A DNA stretch of 10,654 bases from Spartobacteria bacterium (GTDB lineage Bacteria > Verrucomicrobiota > Verrucomicrobiia > Chthoniobacterales > UBA6821), in contig CANIBV010000053.1 of the NCBI GenBank assembly GCA_947466005.1, positions 1-10,654 on the forward strand, read 5' to 3'. Below are positions 5,359 through 10,654 of this stretch, piece by piece. Both the position numbers and the translations under genes were made by a program. The notes beneath the pieces are model-generated. The model did no database searches and had not been told where the DNA came from. It saw only the letters and a list, made by a program, of their open reading frames with translations. The first letter of the stretch is position 1, and every line of letters starts with the position of its first letter.

Positions 5359-5912
5359 TGACTGACGCCCTCGATCAGGATCGGGGCTCTATGGCGCGCC
5401 TTGCCGTGGGCGAGGATCTGGCCCTCAATGAGATCATGGAACGCTGGAAGACGCGTCTAGTCGCCTTTCTTTACCGACTCACCGGCAACGAGGCCTCATC
5501 GCTTGAGTTGGCGGAGGAGACCTTTGTCCGCGTGTATCAGAATCGGACGAAGTTTCGTCCGGACGCCAACTTCTCCTCGTGGCTCTTTGGCATCGCCGCG
5601 AACCTTGGCCGAAATCACCTCCGCTGGCAACGGCGGCACCCCACGCTCCCCCTTGATGCCGCCGAGGCAACAGCCATGGAGGGTAATCCGGGAGATTCGG
5701 CCGAATCACGTGAGAGGGAAGACGCCGTGCGCTCCGCCATCGCCGCACTTCCCCCCGATCTGCGTGAGGCCTTGGTGCTAGCGGAATACGAAAATCTTTC
5801 CCATTCCGAGATCGCCGAGATTGCAGAATGCTCGGTGAAAGCCGTCGAGCGCCGACTCAGCCGCGCGCGAGAGATCCTGCGCAAGGGGCTCTCCCGCTAC
5901 TTGCAGGGCTGA
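5358..5912 (+). CDS. ECF-family RNA polymerase sigma factor, CnrH-like
   Basis: This is a 184-aa group 4 sigma factor. Region 2 lies at about residues 24-93, including AEETFVRVYQNRTKF (region 2.2-like core contact) and FSSWLFGIAANLGRNHLR (-10 recognition and melting). A linker of about 30 residues follows. Region 4 lies at about 125-178, with LPPDLREALVLAEYENLSHS and the helix-turn-helix EIAEIAECSVKAVERRLSRA that reads the -35 box. There is no extra C-terminal domain. Its ATG overlaps the sensor stop as TGATG, with no separate Shine-Dalgarno, so translation is probably coupled to the upstream genes. Order (anti-sigma, sensor, sigma) and lengths match cnrYXH. It presumably activates its own operon, but I could not find a convincing autoregulated promoter by eye. 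An internal ATG at 5394 is an alternative start. Confidence 0.93.
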   Translation: MTDALDQDRGSMARLAVGEDLALNEIMERWKTRLVAFLYRLTGNEASSLELAEETFVRVYQNRTKFRPDANFSSWLFGIAANLGRNHLRWQRRHPTLPLDAAEATAMEGNPGDSAESREREDAVRSAIAALPPDLREALVLAEYENLSHSEIAEIAECSVKAVERRLSRAREILRKGLSRYLQG

Positions 5913-5930
5913 CCCAACAACGACAGGCAA

Positions 5931-5967
5931 TAAAAAAGGGCCGGCCGGATTTTCACCAGTCGGCCCT
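5931..5967 (-). terminator. Intrinsic terminator of the CxxC lipoprotein gene
   Basis: AGGGCCGGC (5937-5945) pairs with GTCGGCCCT (5959-5967), nine pairs with one G-U and a 13-nt loop. In the minus-strand transcript the stem is followed by U6 (A6 at 5932-5937 on the plus strand; one of these also pairs). It sits 17 nt past the stop of the minus-strand gene and between convergent genes, so the stem may also slow transcription arriving from the sigma gene, although that side lacks a U-tract. Confidence 0.8.
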
Positions 5968-5984
5968 GTGATCGTGAGTTTGGG

Positions 5985-6305
5985 TTAATGATAGGTGCAG
6001 TGCGTGAGGTTGCCGCCGCAATGCGCGCAAGAGTGCTTGAGTTTACCCGTCTTGAAGAAGGTGACGATTGCCGACTCGCAGTCGGGGCAGACCATGACCT
6101 TGCTATTGACGGGGACGTAGGCACCGGGGTGCTTTGCATAGCCCGTGTTGTAGGCATGCTCGACCCAGACCATCTTGCATTTGTTGCAGGTGACGGCGGT
6201 GGCGGGCGGTGATGGTGGTGCGGTCTGGCAAGCGCTCAGCAGTGTGGTGATCCCAAGCACTCCGAGGAGAATGAGGGATTTTGAGGTAGTTGCTGTTGTT
6301 TTCAT
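5985..6305 (-). CDS. Cys-rich lipoprotein with three CxxC pairs
   Basis: This is a 106-aa protein with a lipoprotein signal peptide; the lipobox is LLSAC, with Cys26 lipidated. A Pro/Ala-rich tether follows. The mature domain has CNKC (40-43), CPDC (73-76) and CAHC (93-96) and a final Cys103 within HSCAHCGGNLTHC, plus several His. This zinc-ribbon-like pattern suggests metal or thiol-redox chemistry at the membrane surface. I do not recognise a named family. It converges on the sigma gene and has its own terminator. Purine-rich AGGAGGG lies about 16 nt before the ATG, further than usual. A small inverted repeat TGGCT/AGCCA (6330-6350) overlaps the leader. The neighbourhood suggests a role in the same metal-related response, which is inference. 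Confidence 0.8.
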   Translation of the reverse strand: MKTTATTSKSLILLGVLGITTLLSACQTAPPSPPATAVTCNKCKMVWVEHAYNTGYAKHPGAYVPVNSKVMVCPDCESAIVTFFKTGKLKHSCAHCGGNLTHCTYH

Positions 6306-6474
6306 GACAAGGACAACTTCTCCCTCCTATGGCTCAAGCACAATTAGCCAAGTCGCTTATTCCCTTCTAATAAAAAGACTTAGCCTGTAATTCACCGGGT
6401 GACTTTTCCTTACCCCATATGAAAGATGGGAGACTCCTTCACGCCCCCCCCGTTCACACAAACCGATTAACGAT

Positions 6475-7314
6475 CTACTGGAACTGGACAGCGCGATGAC
6501 TCCATCCGGCTCCCCTTCGACGATAAGCCGCGATCAAGACCATCGCCCCCAGCGCGAACAGGGCATAGGTGGAGGGTTCGGGGATGACTGCCACGGAAAG
6601 GGTGGTATTGAAGGCAAAACTACTGCCACTAACCACCCCCGTTCCGGTATTGGAACTACCGAAGTATTCGGCACCTCCAACAAATATGGAGTAGTCTCCG
6701 GCGGAGAGTACAAAGCTTCGGGACACGGTCCCGTCCTCATTGCCATCGCCATTAATACCGGGAGCGGTCCCGAAGAGAGCCGAAGTCCCGTCGGCTGCAT
6801 TTCCGATGTAGGTGAAGGATGAGAGTGAGGCAAGTGTGAGGCCATCGTAGTCGTTGCCGATCTTCCAATCACCGAGAGCGTTGAATGAACCCTGCCAGTT
6901 GTCAGCACCATATGTAGCATCATTGTAAGCGGCGCTGATATCGCTAGTGTCATGGTCCAGTTGCGCGGGAGCCACATGGGCAAGCCCCTTGTAGAGTGAA
7001 AACCCCGGATTGCTCAATGCAGTCACGGAACCGACGGCAAGCCCTTCGACCTTGATCGTGACGAGACCTGTATTGAGAAGCGTGAAGCGCAGGCCGCGGA
7101 GCTTATGTGTGTCGCCGAGATTGGCATCAGTGCCGCTAGACCATCCGAAGTTTCCCGAGACGGTGTTGCTTTTGGTTACGGCTGATTCAAGCCCCGTCAC
7201 CGAGAAGGTGCCGAGATCCCTAGTTGTTCCGGCAGAGTAACTGATGTGAGCCTTGAGTGAAGAGCCCGCTAGGAACATGGCAGCGAGCAGGAAGTGAGGG
7301 ATTAGTTTTTTCAT
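6475..7314 (-). CDS. PEP-CTERM sorting-domain surface protein
   Basis: This 279-aa exported protein has a Sec signal peptide (MKKLIPHFLLAAMFLAGSSLKA), then a Gly/Ser/Thr/Asp-rich, beta-type body without cysteines. It ends in a PEP-CTERM signal: PEP at 245-247, a hydrophobic helix TYALFALGAMVLIAA and a YRRR cluster (264-267). Exosortase normally recognises this signal and cuts near PEP. A further 12 residues follow the arginines, a longer tail than usual. Body function is unknown; NGDGNEDGT at about residue 190 could be a Ca-binding loop, and the repeated GxFSVTG-like and SxFVLSAGDYSIFVGG wording recalls PEP-CTERM proteins of the choice-of-anchor type. No exosortase gene is in the window. There is no clear Shine-Dalgarno. 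Confidence 0.88.
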   Translation of the reverse strand: MKKLIPHFLLAAMFLAGSSLKAHISYSAGTTRDLGTFSVTGLESAVTKSNTVSGNFGWSSGTDANLGDTHKLRGLRFTLLNTGLVTIKVEGLAVGSVTALSNPGFSLYKGLAHVAPAQLDHDTSDISAAYNDATYGADNWQGSFNALGDWKIGNDYDGLTLASLSSFTYIGNAADGTSALFGTAPGINGDGNEDGTVSRSFVLSAGDYSIFVGGAEYFGSSNTGTGVVSGSSFAFNTTLSVAVIPEPSTYALFALGAMVLIAAYRRRGAGWSHRAVQFQ

Positions 7315-7375
7315 AGTGGTGGGTTGTTGATTTGAGGTAGAGAGGTTGATTTAAGGGTTTGGATTGAGTTGCTAT

Positions 7376-8035
7376 TTATTTGGTCGCATCGATGAAGCAG
7401 CTTCCGGATTGGTTCATTCTCACTTGGGCCTCCCTCCAACTGATCGATTCCACATGGGCATCGGCGAAGAGGTAGTTGGATTTCTTGCCCGGATGTCTTT
7501 CCACGCCGACAAGGGAAGCAAACTCAGAAACGGGAATTTCTCCGTCCCATTGATACTGTGCCAGATGGAGATGGTCCGGATTCCCTGCGGCCTTTGACAG
7601 CTCCATGAAGAAGACCGTCTGGCTGGGCTTCTTCACGCAGACAAGGCGCGAGAGATTCTGATCCGAGAGATATTCCGCGCCGCATGGTGCGGCTGTGAGA
7701 AAGTCATTGATCACATAGGTAATGGTCCTGGTCTTCACTTCGTCGGCTGGGCACCGGAAAGTGATCGTGCCCGAGGCGTAGGGCTGCAGGGCATTGGTCC
7801 AGGAGCTGCCTTGGTGGCTGCTCTGCGGTAGGCACATTCCGTTATCCGCCGCGTAGAGTAGGGTCGCCTTCCCGAGTTGCATCATGTTGCCCTCACACTT
7901 AGTCGTGAGCGACTGGGCATACGCCCCCTTGAGGGCAGGCAAAGCCAATGCAGTCAGCACGGCAATGACAGCCACCACAACAAGCAATTCGATCAGGGTG
8001 AATCCTGATTTCTTTTCGATGATTTTACGGGACAT
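7376..8035 (-). CDS. Type IV pilin-like/GspG-type pseudopilin
   Basis: This 219-aa protein has a class III signal MSRKIIEKKSG followed by FTLIELLVVVAVIAVLTALA. Prepilin peptidase would cut after Gly11, Phe12 would be methylated, and Glu16 is the conserved +5 glutamate. The C-terminal ERHPGKKSNYLFADAHVESI is the H-x9-DG-like element (here DAH rather than DGH) of the pseudopilin-like proteins that are highly expanded in Verrucomicrobia, Lentisphaerae and Planctomycetes. Cysteines at CPAD and APC could pair. The start at 8035 is preferred over an in-frame ATG at 8095 because the signal begins there and AGGA precedes it; the longer frame would run through a strong hairpin. Role is probably cell-surface or secretion-related; no pilus machinery is nearby. 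Confidence 0.88.
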   Translation of the reverse strand: MSRKIIEKKSGFTLIELLVVVAVIAVLTALALPALKGAYAQSLTTKCEGNMMQLGKATLLYAADNGMCLPQSSHQGSSWTNALQPYASGTITFRCPADEVKTRTITYVINDFLTAAPCGAEYLSDQNLSRLVCVKKPSQTVFFMELSKAAGNPDHLHLAQYQWDGEIPVSEFASLVGVERHPGKKSNYLFADAHVESISWREAQVRMNQSGSCFIDATK

Positions 8036-8049
8036 GGATTCCTGGGTGC

Positions 8050-8136
8050 GCAACTTCCGCGAAATGGGTTGTGCGGAGTTGCATCCACCGCTCACCGACT
8101 GAAGGTCGGGGAGGGCTTGTGATCAGTGAACGGTGG
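8050..8136 (-). ncRNA. Structured 5' leader of the pilin-like gene
   Basis: Three nested or stacked stems occupy this 87-nt stretch. Stem D: GCAACTTCCGC (8050-8060) with GCGGAGTTGC (8073-8082), ten pairs and one bulge. Stem B: CCACCGCTCA (8085-8094) with TGAACGGTGG (8127-8136), nine pairs and one C-A mismatch. Hairpin C, inside B: CCGAC (8095-8099) with GTCGG (8105-8109). Stem D ends 14 nt before the pilin ATG on the minus strand. This is what a cis-regulatory RNA would look like, but I match it to no known riboswitch class. G-U-free pairing is similar on both strands, so the strand is inferred from the gene. Confidence 0.4.
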
Positions 8137-8141
8137 GATAA

Positions 8142-8159
8142 CCGGGGGTTTTAACCCGG
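8142..8159 (-). terminator. Hairpin between HPCxMC-protein gene and pilin-like gene
   Basis: CCGGG (8142-8146) pairs with CCCGG (8155-8159) around an 8-nt loop that contains an alternative GGGTT/AACCC pairing. It lies 19 nt beyond the stop of the 134-aa gene on the minus strand. No U-tract follows, so termination is uncertain; it may instead be part of the structured leader next to it. Confidence 0.3.
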
Positions 8160-8178
8160 CATTCCACCGACGACGCGT

Positions 8179-8583
8179 TTAGGAGCGCGCGCTGATTGGA
8201 ACCGGGACGGGCGGAGCAAAAAAGCGCTCCGGCATCGAAACAAAGGCTGCTGGCCCGTAGGCGAACGGGCGGGAAACAGGAAGGTGCAACTCCGAGCCGG
8301 AGACCTTCACGAAGACCTCGGCTTTCTTCTCGGCCTTCACGCTTGAGGGTCCCTTCTCTTCTGAGGTTTCGGAGCTTTTGGCCTTTGCAATTTTCTTACA
8401 CATCGAGCAGGGGTGCTTGCCATCCAGCGTCTTGCTGACGGCCTCAACGATAGTGCCCGAACCGGAAAAGTCCTTCACCATCCCAGCCCACGCCACGCTC
8501 TGCAGCATGGCCCAGTGACCGCCGGCAATCAGAAAGAGGGCCAGCGCCATCACCATGGTCATGATAGGGCGACGGAAGTTCAT
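8179..8583 (-). CDS. Small exported or anchored protein with HPCxMC motif
   Basis: This is a 134-aa protein. Residues 5-32 form a signal/anchor segment (IMTMVMALALFLIAGGHWAM). After it come LQSVAWAGMVKDFS and DGKHPCSMCKKIAKAK (His57, Cys59, Cys62), then a Lys/Glu/Ser-rich linker (65-90) and a Pro-rich end (FFAPPVPVPI). I recall AW-x-M...DGKHPC-x-x-C proteins as a recurring uncharacterised type in Verrucomicrobia, often near metal genes; this is memory, not a search. The Cys pair and His could hold a metal such as copper. Start: ATG at 8583 with AAAGAG upstream. It is divergent from the TRASH-like gene, with a 165-bp shared regulatory region. Confidence 0.72.
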   Translation of the reverse strand: MNFRRPIMTMVMALALFLIAGGHWAMLQSVAWAGMVKDFSGSGTIVEAVSKTLDGKHPCSMCKKIAKAKSSETSEEKGPSSVKAEKKAEVFVKVSGSELHLPVSRPFAYGPAAFVSMPERFFAPPVPVPISARS

Positions 8584-8628
8584 AGACTCTTTTTGATATA
8601 CTGGCCGAAAGGATTTGCAACAGAAAAT

Positions 8629-8651
8629 CGACGAATCTACAAAAATCGTCG
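8629..8651. promoter_or_regulatory. Inverted repeat in divergent promoter region
   Basis: CGACGA (8629-8634) and TCGTCG (8646-8651) are exact inverted half-sites 11 nt apart, midway between the divergently read genes starting at 8583 and 8749. It could be an operator for both. No convincing -10/-35 pair was found for either gene. Function is inference. Confidence 0.3.
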
Positions 8652-8748
8652 GCGAATCGTGCGCGAGCCCATTTTATGGTCATGCTCCCCTATCTTCTCC
8701 GACTTTTCATCACTAGCCACCGCCTGATTCCGTGATAGATTTGCACGG

Positions 8749-9003
8749 ATGAAGCTTCACCTTTTGCCGGCTCTCGCATGCACTGCGTTGCTCTCGGCAA
8801 CCATCCATGCCGCTGAACCAATCCCCTATCCTTCCACAAAATGCATTGTGTCGGATGAAAAGCTCGGAGAGATGGGGCCACCCATAATGGTCGATTACAA
8901 GGGGCAGCAGGTCGGCTTCTGCTGTAAGTCGTGCATCGGTGACTTCGATAAGGAGCCCGTCAAGTATATCGCCAAGCTCAAGGCAACGGACGTAAAGCCC
9001 TGA
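8749..9003 (+). CDS. Exported YHS/TRASH-like Cys metal-binding protein
   Basis: This 84-aa protein has a Sec signal peptide (MKLHLLPALACTALLSATIH, cut near residue 21-22). The mature part is a compact domain: YPSTKCIVSDEKLGEMG, with Cys32, then MVDYKGQQVGFCCKSCIGDF, with Cys58, Cys59 and Cys62, and KYIAKL at the end. The Cys...FCCxxC-x-x-x-F pattern resembles the YHS/TRASH fold of heavy-metal binding domains (as in copper-handling proteins), here as a single secreted domain. It would act in the periplasm as a metal carrier or scavenger, which is inference. There is no visible Shine-Dalgarno before the ATG at 8749. It precedes the aminopeptidase gene by 42 bp, possibly in one transcript. Confidence 0.8.
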   Translation: MKLHLLPALACTALLSATIHAAEPIPYPSTKCIVSDEKLGEMGPPIMVDYKGQQVGFCCKSCIGDFDKEPVKYIAKLKATDVKP

Positions 9004-9045
9004 TCCCGCTTCAACTTTCCACTTTCAGCCTCTAATTTTTTGCCC

Positions 9046-10221
9046 ATGTCCGACTCCCGTTACGACATCCTCGCCCGCGTTCTCATCAGCCACTCCACCA
9101 AACTGAAGGCCGGAGAGCGTGTCCTGATCGATGTTGCCGACACCCCGGAAGAATTCGTGATCGCGCTGATCCGAGCCGCCCGTGCGGCGAAGGCTGAACC
9201 CTTCGTCATCATGCACTCAGGCCGCATCGGCCGGGAACTGGCGGTCGGGGTGACCGGTTCTCAGGCCGAAACGATGGCCTCGATCGATCTGGCCCGCCTC
9301 AAAAAGATGCAGGCCTATATCGCAGTGCGTGGCTCCCAGAACATCTCCGAGATGGCTGACGTGCCGCAGGCGCAGATGGCAGTGCTCTCCTCGAAGCTCC
9401 GCCCGGCCCTCGACTACAGGATCAACAAGACCCGCTGGGTCGTTCTCAGGTGGCCCACTCCGGCGATGGCTCAGCAGGCCCAGATGAGCACGGAAGCCTT
9501 CGCCGAATTTTTCTTCCGGGTCTGCACGCTCGACTACGCCGGGATGATCCCGGGCATGAAGGCACTCAAGGCACTGATGGATCGCACTGACAAAGTCCAT
9601 CTCAAGGGACCCGGCACCGACCTGCTCTTCAGCATCAAGGGCATCGGTTCGGTCATCTGTGGCGGCGAACACAACATCCCCGACGGCGAGGTCTTCTCCT
9701 GCCCGGTAAAGGATTCCGTCGAGGGGCATGTCACCTTCAACGCTCCGACACTCAATCGGGGGATCGCCTTCGACAACGTCTGCCTGGAGTTCTCCAAGGG
9801 CCGGATCGTGAAAGCGACGGCCAATCACACCAAGGCGCTCAACGAGATCCTCGACACCGATGCCGGCGCCCGCTTTATCGGAGAATTCTCCCTCGGATTC
9901 AACCCCTGCATCCTTCACCCGATGCGCGATATCCTCTTTGACGAGAAGATCGCCGGCTCCTTCCACTTCACCCCGGGTCAGGCCTACGAGGTGGCGGGCA
10001 ACGGCAACAAGAGCGCCGTCCACTGGGACATGGTCTGCGTCCAGCGCAAGGACTACGGAGGCGGCGAGGTCTGGTTCGACGGGAAGCTGATTCGGAAGGA
10101 TGGGCTCTTCCTTCCTCCGGCGCTCCAGGCGCTCAATCCGGACCGACTCCTGGGCAAGGCAAAGGGAAAGTCTAAAGCCCGCAAAGCCTCCCCAAAAAAG
10201 GCGGCCCAGCGCGGGGCATAG
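9046..10221 (+). CDS. M29-family metallo-aminopeptidase
   Basis: This 391-aa protein belongs to the thermophilic aminopeptidase family M29 (AmpS/AmpT/PepS type), dimeric enzymes with two divalent metals that remove N-terminal residues from peptides in the cytoplasm. The family blocks are present: GERVLIDVADTPEEFVIALI near the N-terminus; NIPDGEVFSCPVKDSVEGHV, with ligand Glu215; IGEFSLGFNP, with Glu280; IAGSFHFTPGQAY, with His307; and SAVHWDMV, with His326 and Asp328. Ligand assignment is by motif, not structure. The start is set at ATG 9046; a TTG at 9040 would add only two residues. The C-terminus has an unusual Lys/Ala/Arg-rich tail (last 25 residues or so, GKAKGKSKARKASPKKAAQR) beyond the normal end, maybe for nucleic-acid or ribosome contact. 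The DUF2062 gene follows 33 bp later. Confidence 0.92.
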   Translation: MSDSRYDILARVLISHSTKLKAGERVLIDVADTPEEFVIALIRAARAAKAEPFVIMHSGRIGRELAVGVTGSQAETMASIDLARLKKMQAYIAVRGSQNISEMADVPQAQMAVLSSKLRPALDYRINKTRWVVLRWPTPAMAQQAQMSTEAFAEFFFRVCTLDYAGMIPGMKALKALMDRTDKVHLKGPGTDLLFSIKGIGSVICGGEHNIPDGEVFSCPVKDSVEGHVTFNAPTLNRGIAFDNVCLEFSKGRIVKATANHTKALNEILDTDAGARFIGEFSLGFNPCILHPMRDILFDEKIAGSFHFTPGQAYEVAGNGNKSAVHWDMVCVQRKDYGGGEVWFDGKLIRKDGLFLPPALQALNPDRLLGKAKGKSKARKASPKKAAQRGA

Positions 10222-10254
10222 GGGTTAAAGGCACATTCCGTCCGACGCTTTTCC

Positions 10255-10654
10255 ATGATCAAACGACACATCCGGGAGTATATCCGGAAATTCCACGAAC
10301 TCCTCGATGCGAAGGATGCCCCTCACTCGGTGGCGGGAGGAACCTCCATCGGCGTTTTCTTCGGATTCCTTCCGATCTTTGGTTTAAAGACCTTGGGCGC
10401 CATGGGAGCCTCCATGGTGACGCGTTGCAGTGTGGTGGCCTCGGTGGTCGGCGTCTCCCTGCACGACCTCTTTCTCCCCGTCTGGCCACTGATCCTGCGT
10501 TATCAGTTTCAGGTAGGCTTTTGGATCCTGAGCCGCCCCCATCATTTTGCCCCGCCGCTCACGAGGCAGGATTTTCATTTTTCCGAAATCCTGCAATGGG
10601 ACAACTTTGTCGACATCGGCCTCCCTCTCGCCGTGGGGGGGGCAATTTTTGCCA
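10255..10654 (+). CDS. DUF2062-type membrane protein, N-terminal part
   Basis: This frame is open to the right edge: 133 codons from ATG 10255, with no stop. It begins MIKRHIREYIRKFHELLDAK and continues DAPHSVAGGTSIGVFFGFLPIFGLKTLGAM. The A-x-G-x-S-I-G-V-F-x-G-F-L-P-I-F-G-L-K-T run is typical of DUF2062, whose N-terminus places small-residue-rich membrane helices after a basic amphipathic segment. Helices are visible at about 27-50 and 59-78, with the start of another at the edge. DUF2062 domains occur alone or fused to glycosyltransferases; function is unknown. A G8 run near 10635 lies inside the frame. It is possibly co-transcribed with the aminopeptidase gene. Confidence 0.82.
   Translation, partial: MIKRHIREYIRKFHELLDAKDAPHSVAGGTSIGVFFGFLPIFGLKTLGAMGASMVTRCSVVASVVGVSLHDLFLPVWPLILRYQFQVGFWILSRPHHFAPPLTRQDFHFSEILQWDNFVDIGLPLAVGGAIFA

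Noticed and set aside
6436..6455. C8 run in the intergenic region near 6444, and a G8 run inside the DUF2062 frame near 10635, as phase-variation tracts
   Set aside because: Single runs of eight with no supporting evidence; the first is not in a gene, and the second encodes an ordinary Val-Gly-Gly-Ala in a membrane helix.
9217..10023. 268-codon open frame on the minus strand opposite the aminopeptidase gene
   Set aside because: It is the mirror of a well-supported M29 coding frame; its translation has no family resemblance and is dominated by Gly, Asp, Glu, Val, His and Arg as expected from antisense GC-rich codons.
1..10654. CRISPR array, insertion sequence or prophage
   Set aside because: No regularly spaced direct repeats, transposase or integrase motifs, or phage structural genes were seen on either strand.

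Overview
This window reads like the chromosome of a Gram-negative bacterium of the Planctomycetes-Verrucomicrobia-Chlamydiae group, most likely Verrucomicrobia. The basis is the combination of a PEP-CTERM surface protein, a stand-alone pilin-like protein with the N-terminal methylation motif, small Cys-rich exported proteins of a style I associate with that phylum, moderately GC-rich genes, and mostly weak or absent Shine-Dalgarno sequences. The phylum call is an inference; the window contains no rRNA.

Layout. The left edge holds the first 28 codons of typA (BipA GTPase) on the minus strand, with a good sigma-70 promoter whose start region carries a perfect 14-bp palindrome. A class I glutamine amidotransferase follows on the plus strand, then a minus-strand tRNA-Arg(CCG) with CCA encoded, followed downstream by a perfect 10-bp hairpin. 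Next come a small glycine-rich lipoprotein and a 250-bp stretch with no convincing gene. An overlapping plus-strand set follows: a two-HKD phospholipase D-like protein and a chromate-transporter (CHR) family protein split into N-half and C-half genes.

The most interesting part is 4386-5912. It holds a 55-residue exported peptide with nine cysteines, then a tightly packed trio: a 99-aa single-pass anti-sigma-like protein, a 139-aa membrane-anchored metal-sensor-like protein and a 184-aa ECF sigma factor. The order and sizes match CnrY-CnrX-CnrH of Cupriavidus. A hairpin lies between the peptide gene and the trio. Converging on the sigma gene, and ending at a shared intergenic terminator, is a lipoprotein with three CxxC pairs. 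I infer a metal or thiol-stress regulon whose effector is the Cys-rich peptide.

The minus strand then carries a PEP-CTERM protein and a pilin-like (GspG-type) protein with a strikingly structured 5' leader. Further on is a small exported protein with an HPCxMC motif, divergent from an 84-aa exported YHS/TRASH-like Cys protein. The right edge has an M29-family metallo-aminopeptidase and the start of a DUF2062 membrane protein. Together, the CHR pair, sigma trio, Cys-rich peptide, CxxC lipoprotein, HPCxMC protein and TRASH-like protein suggest a metal-handling neighbourhood interrupted by surface-protein genes.
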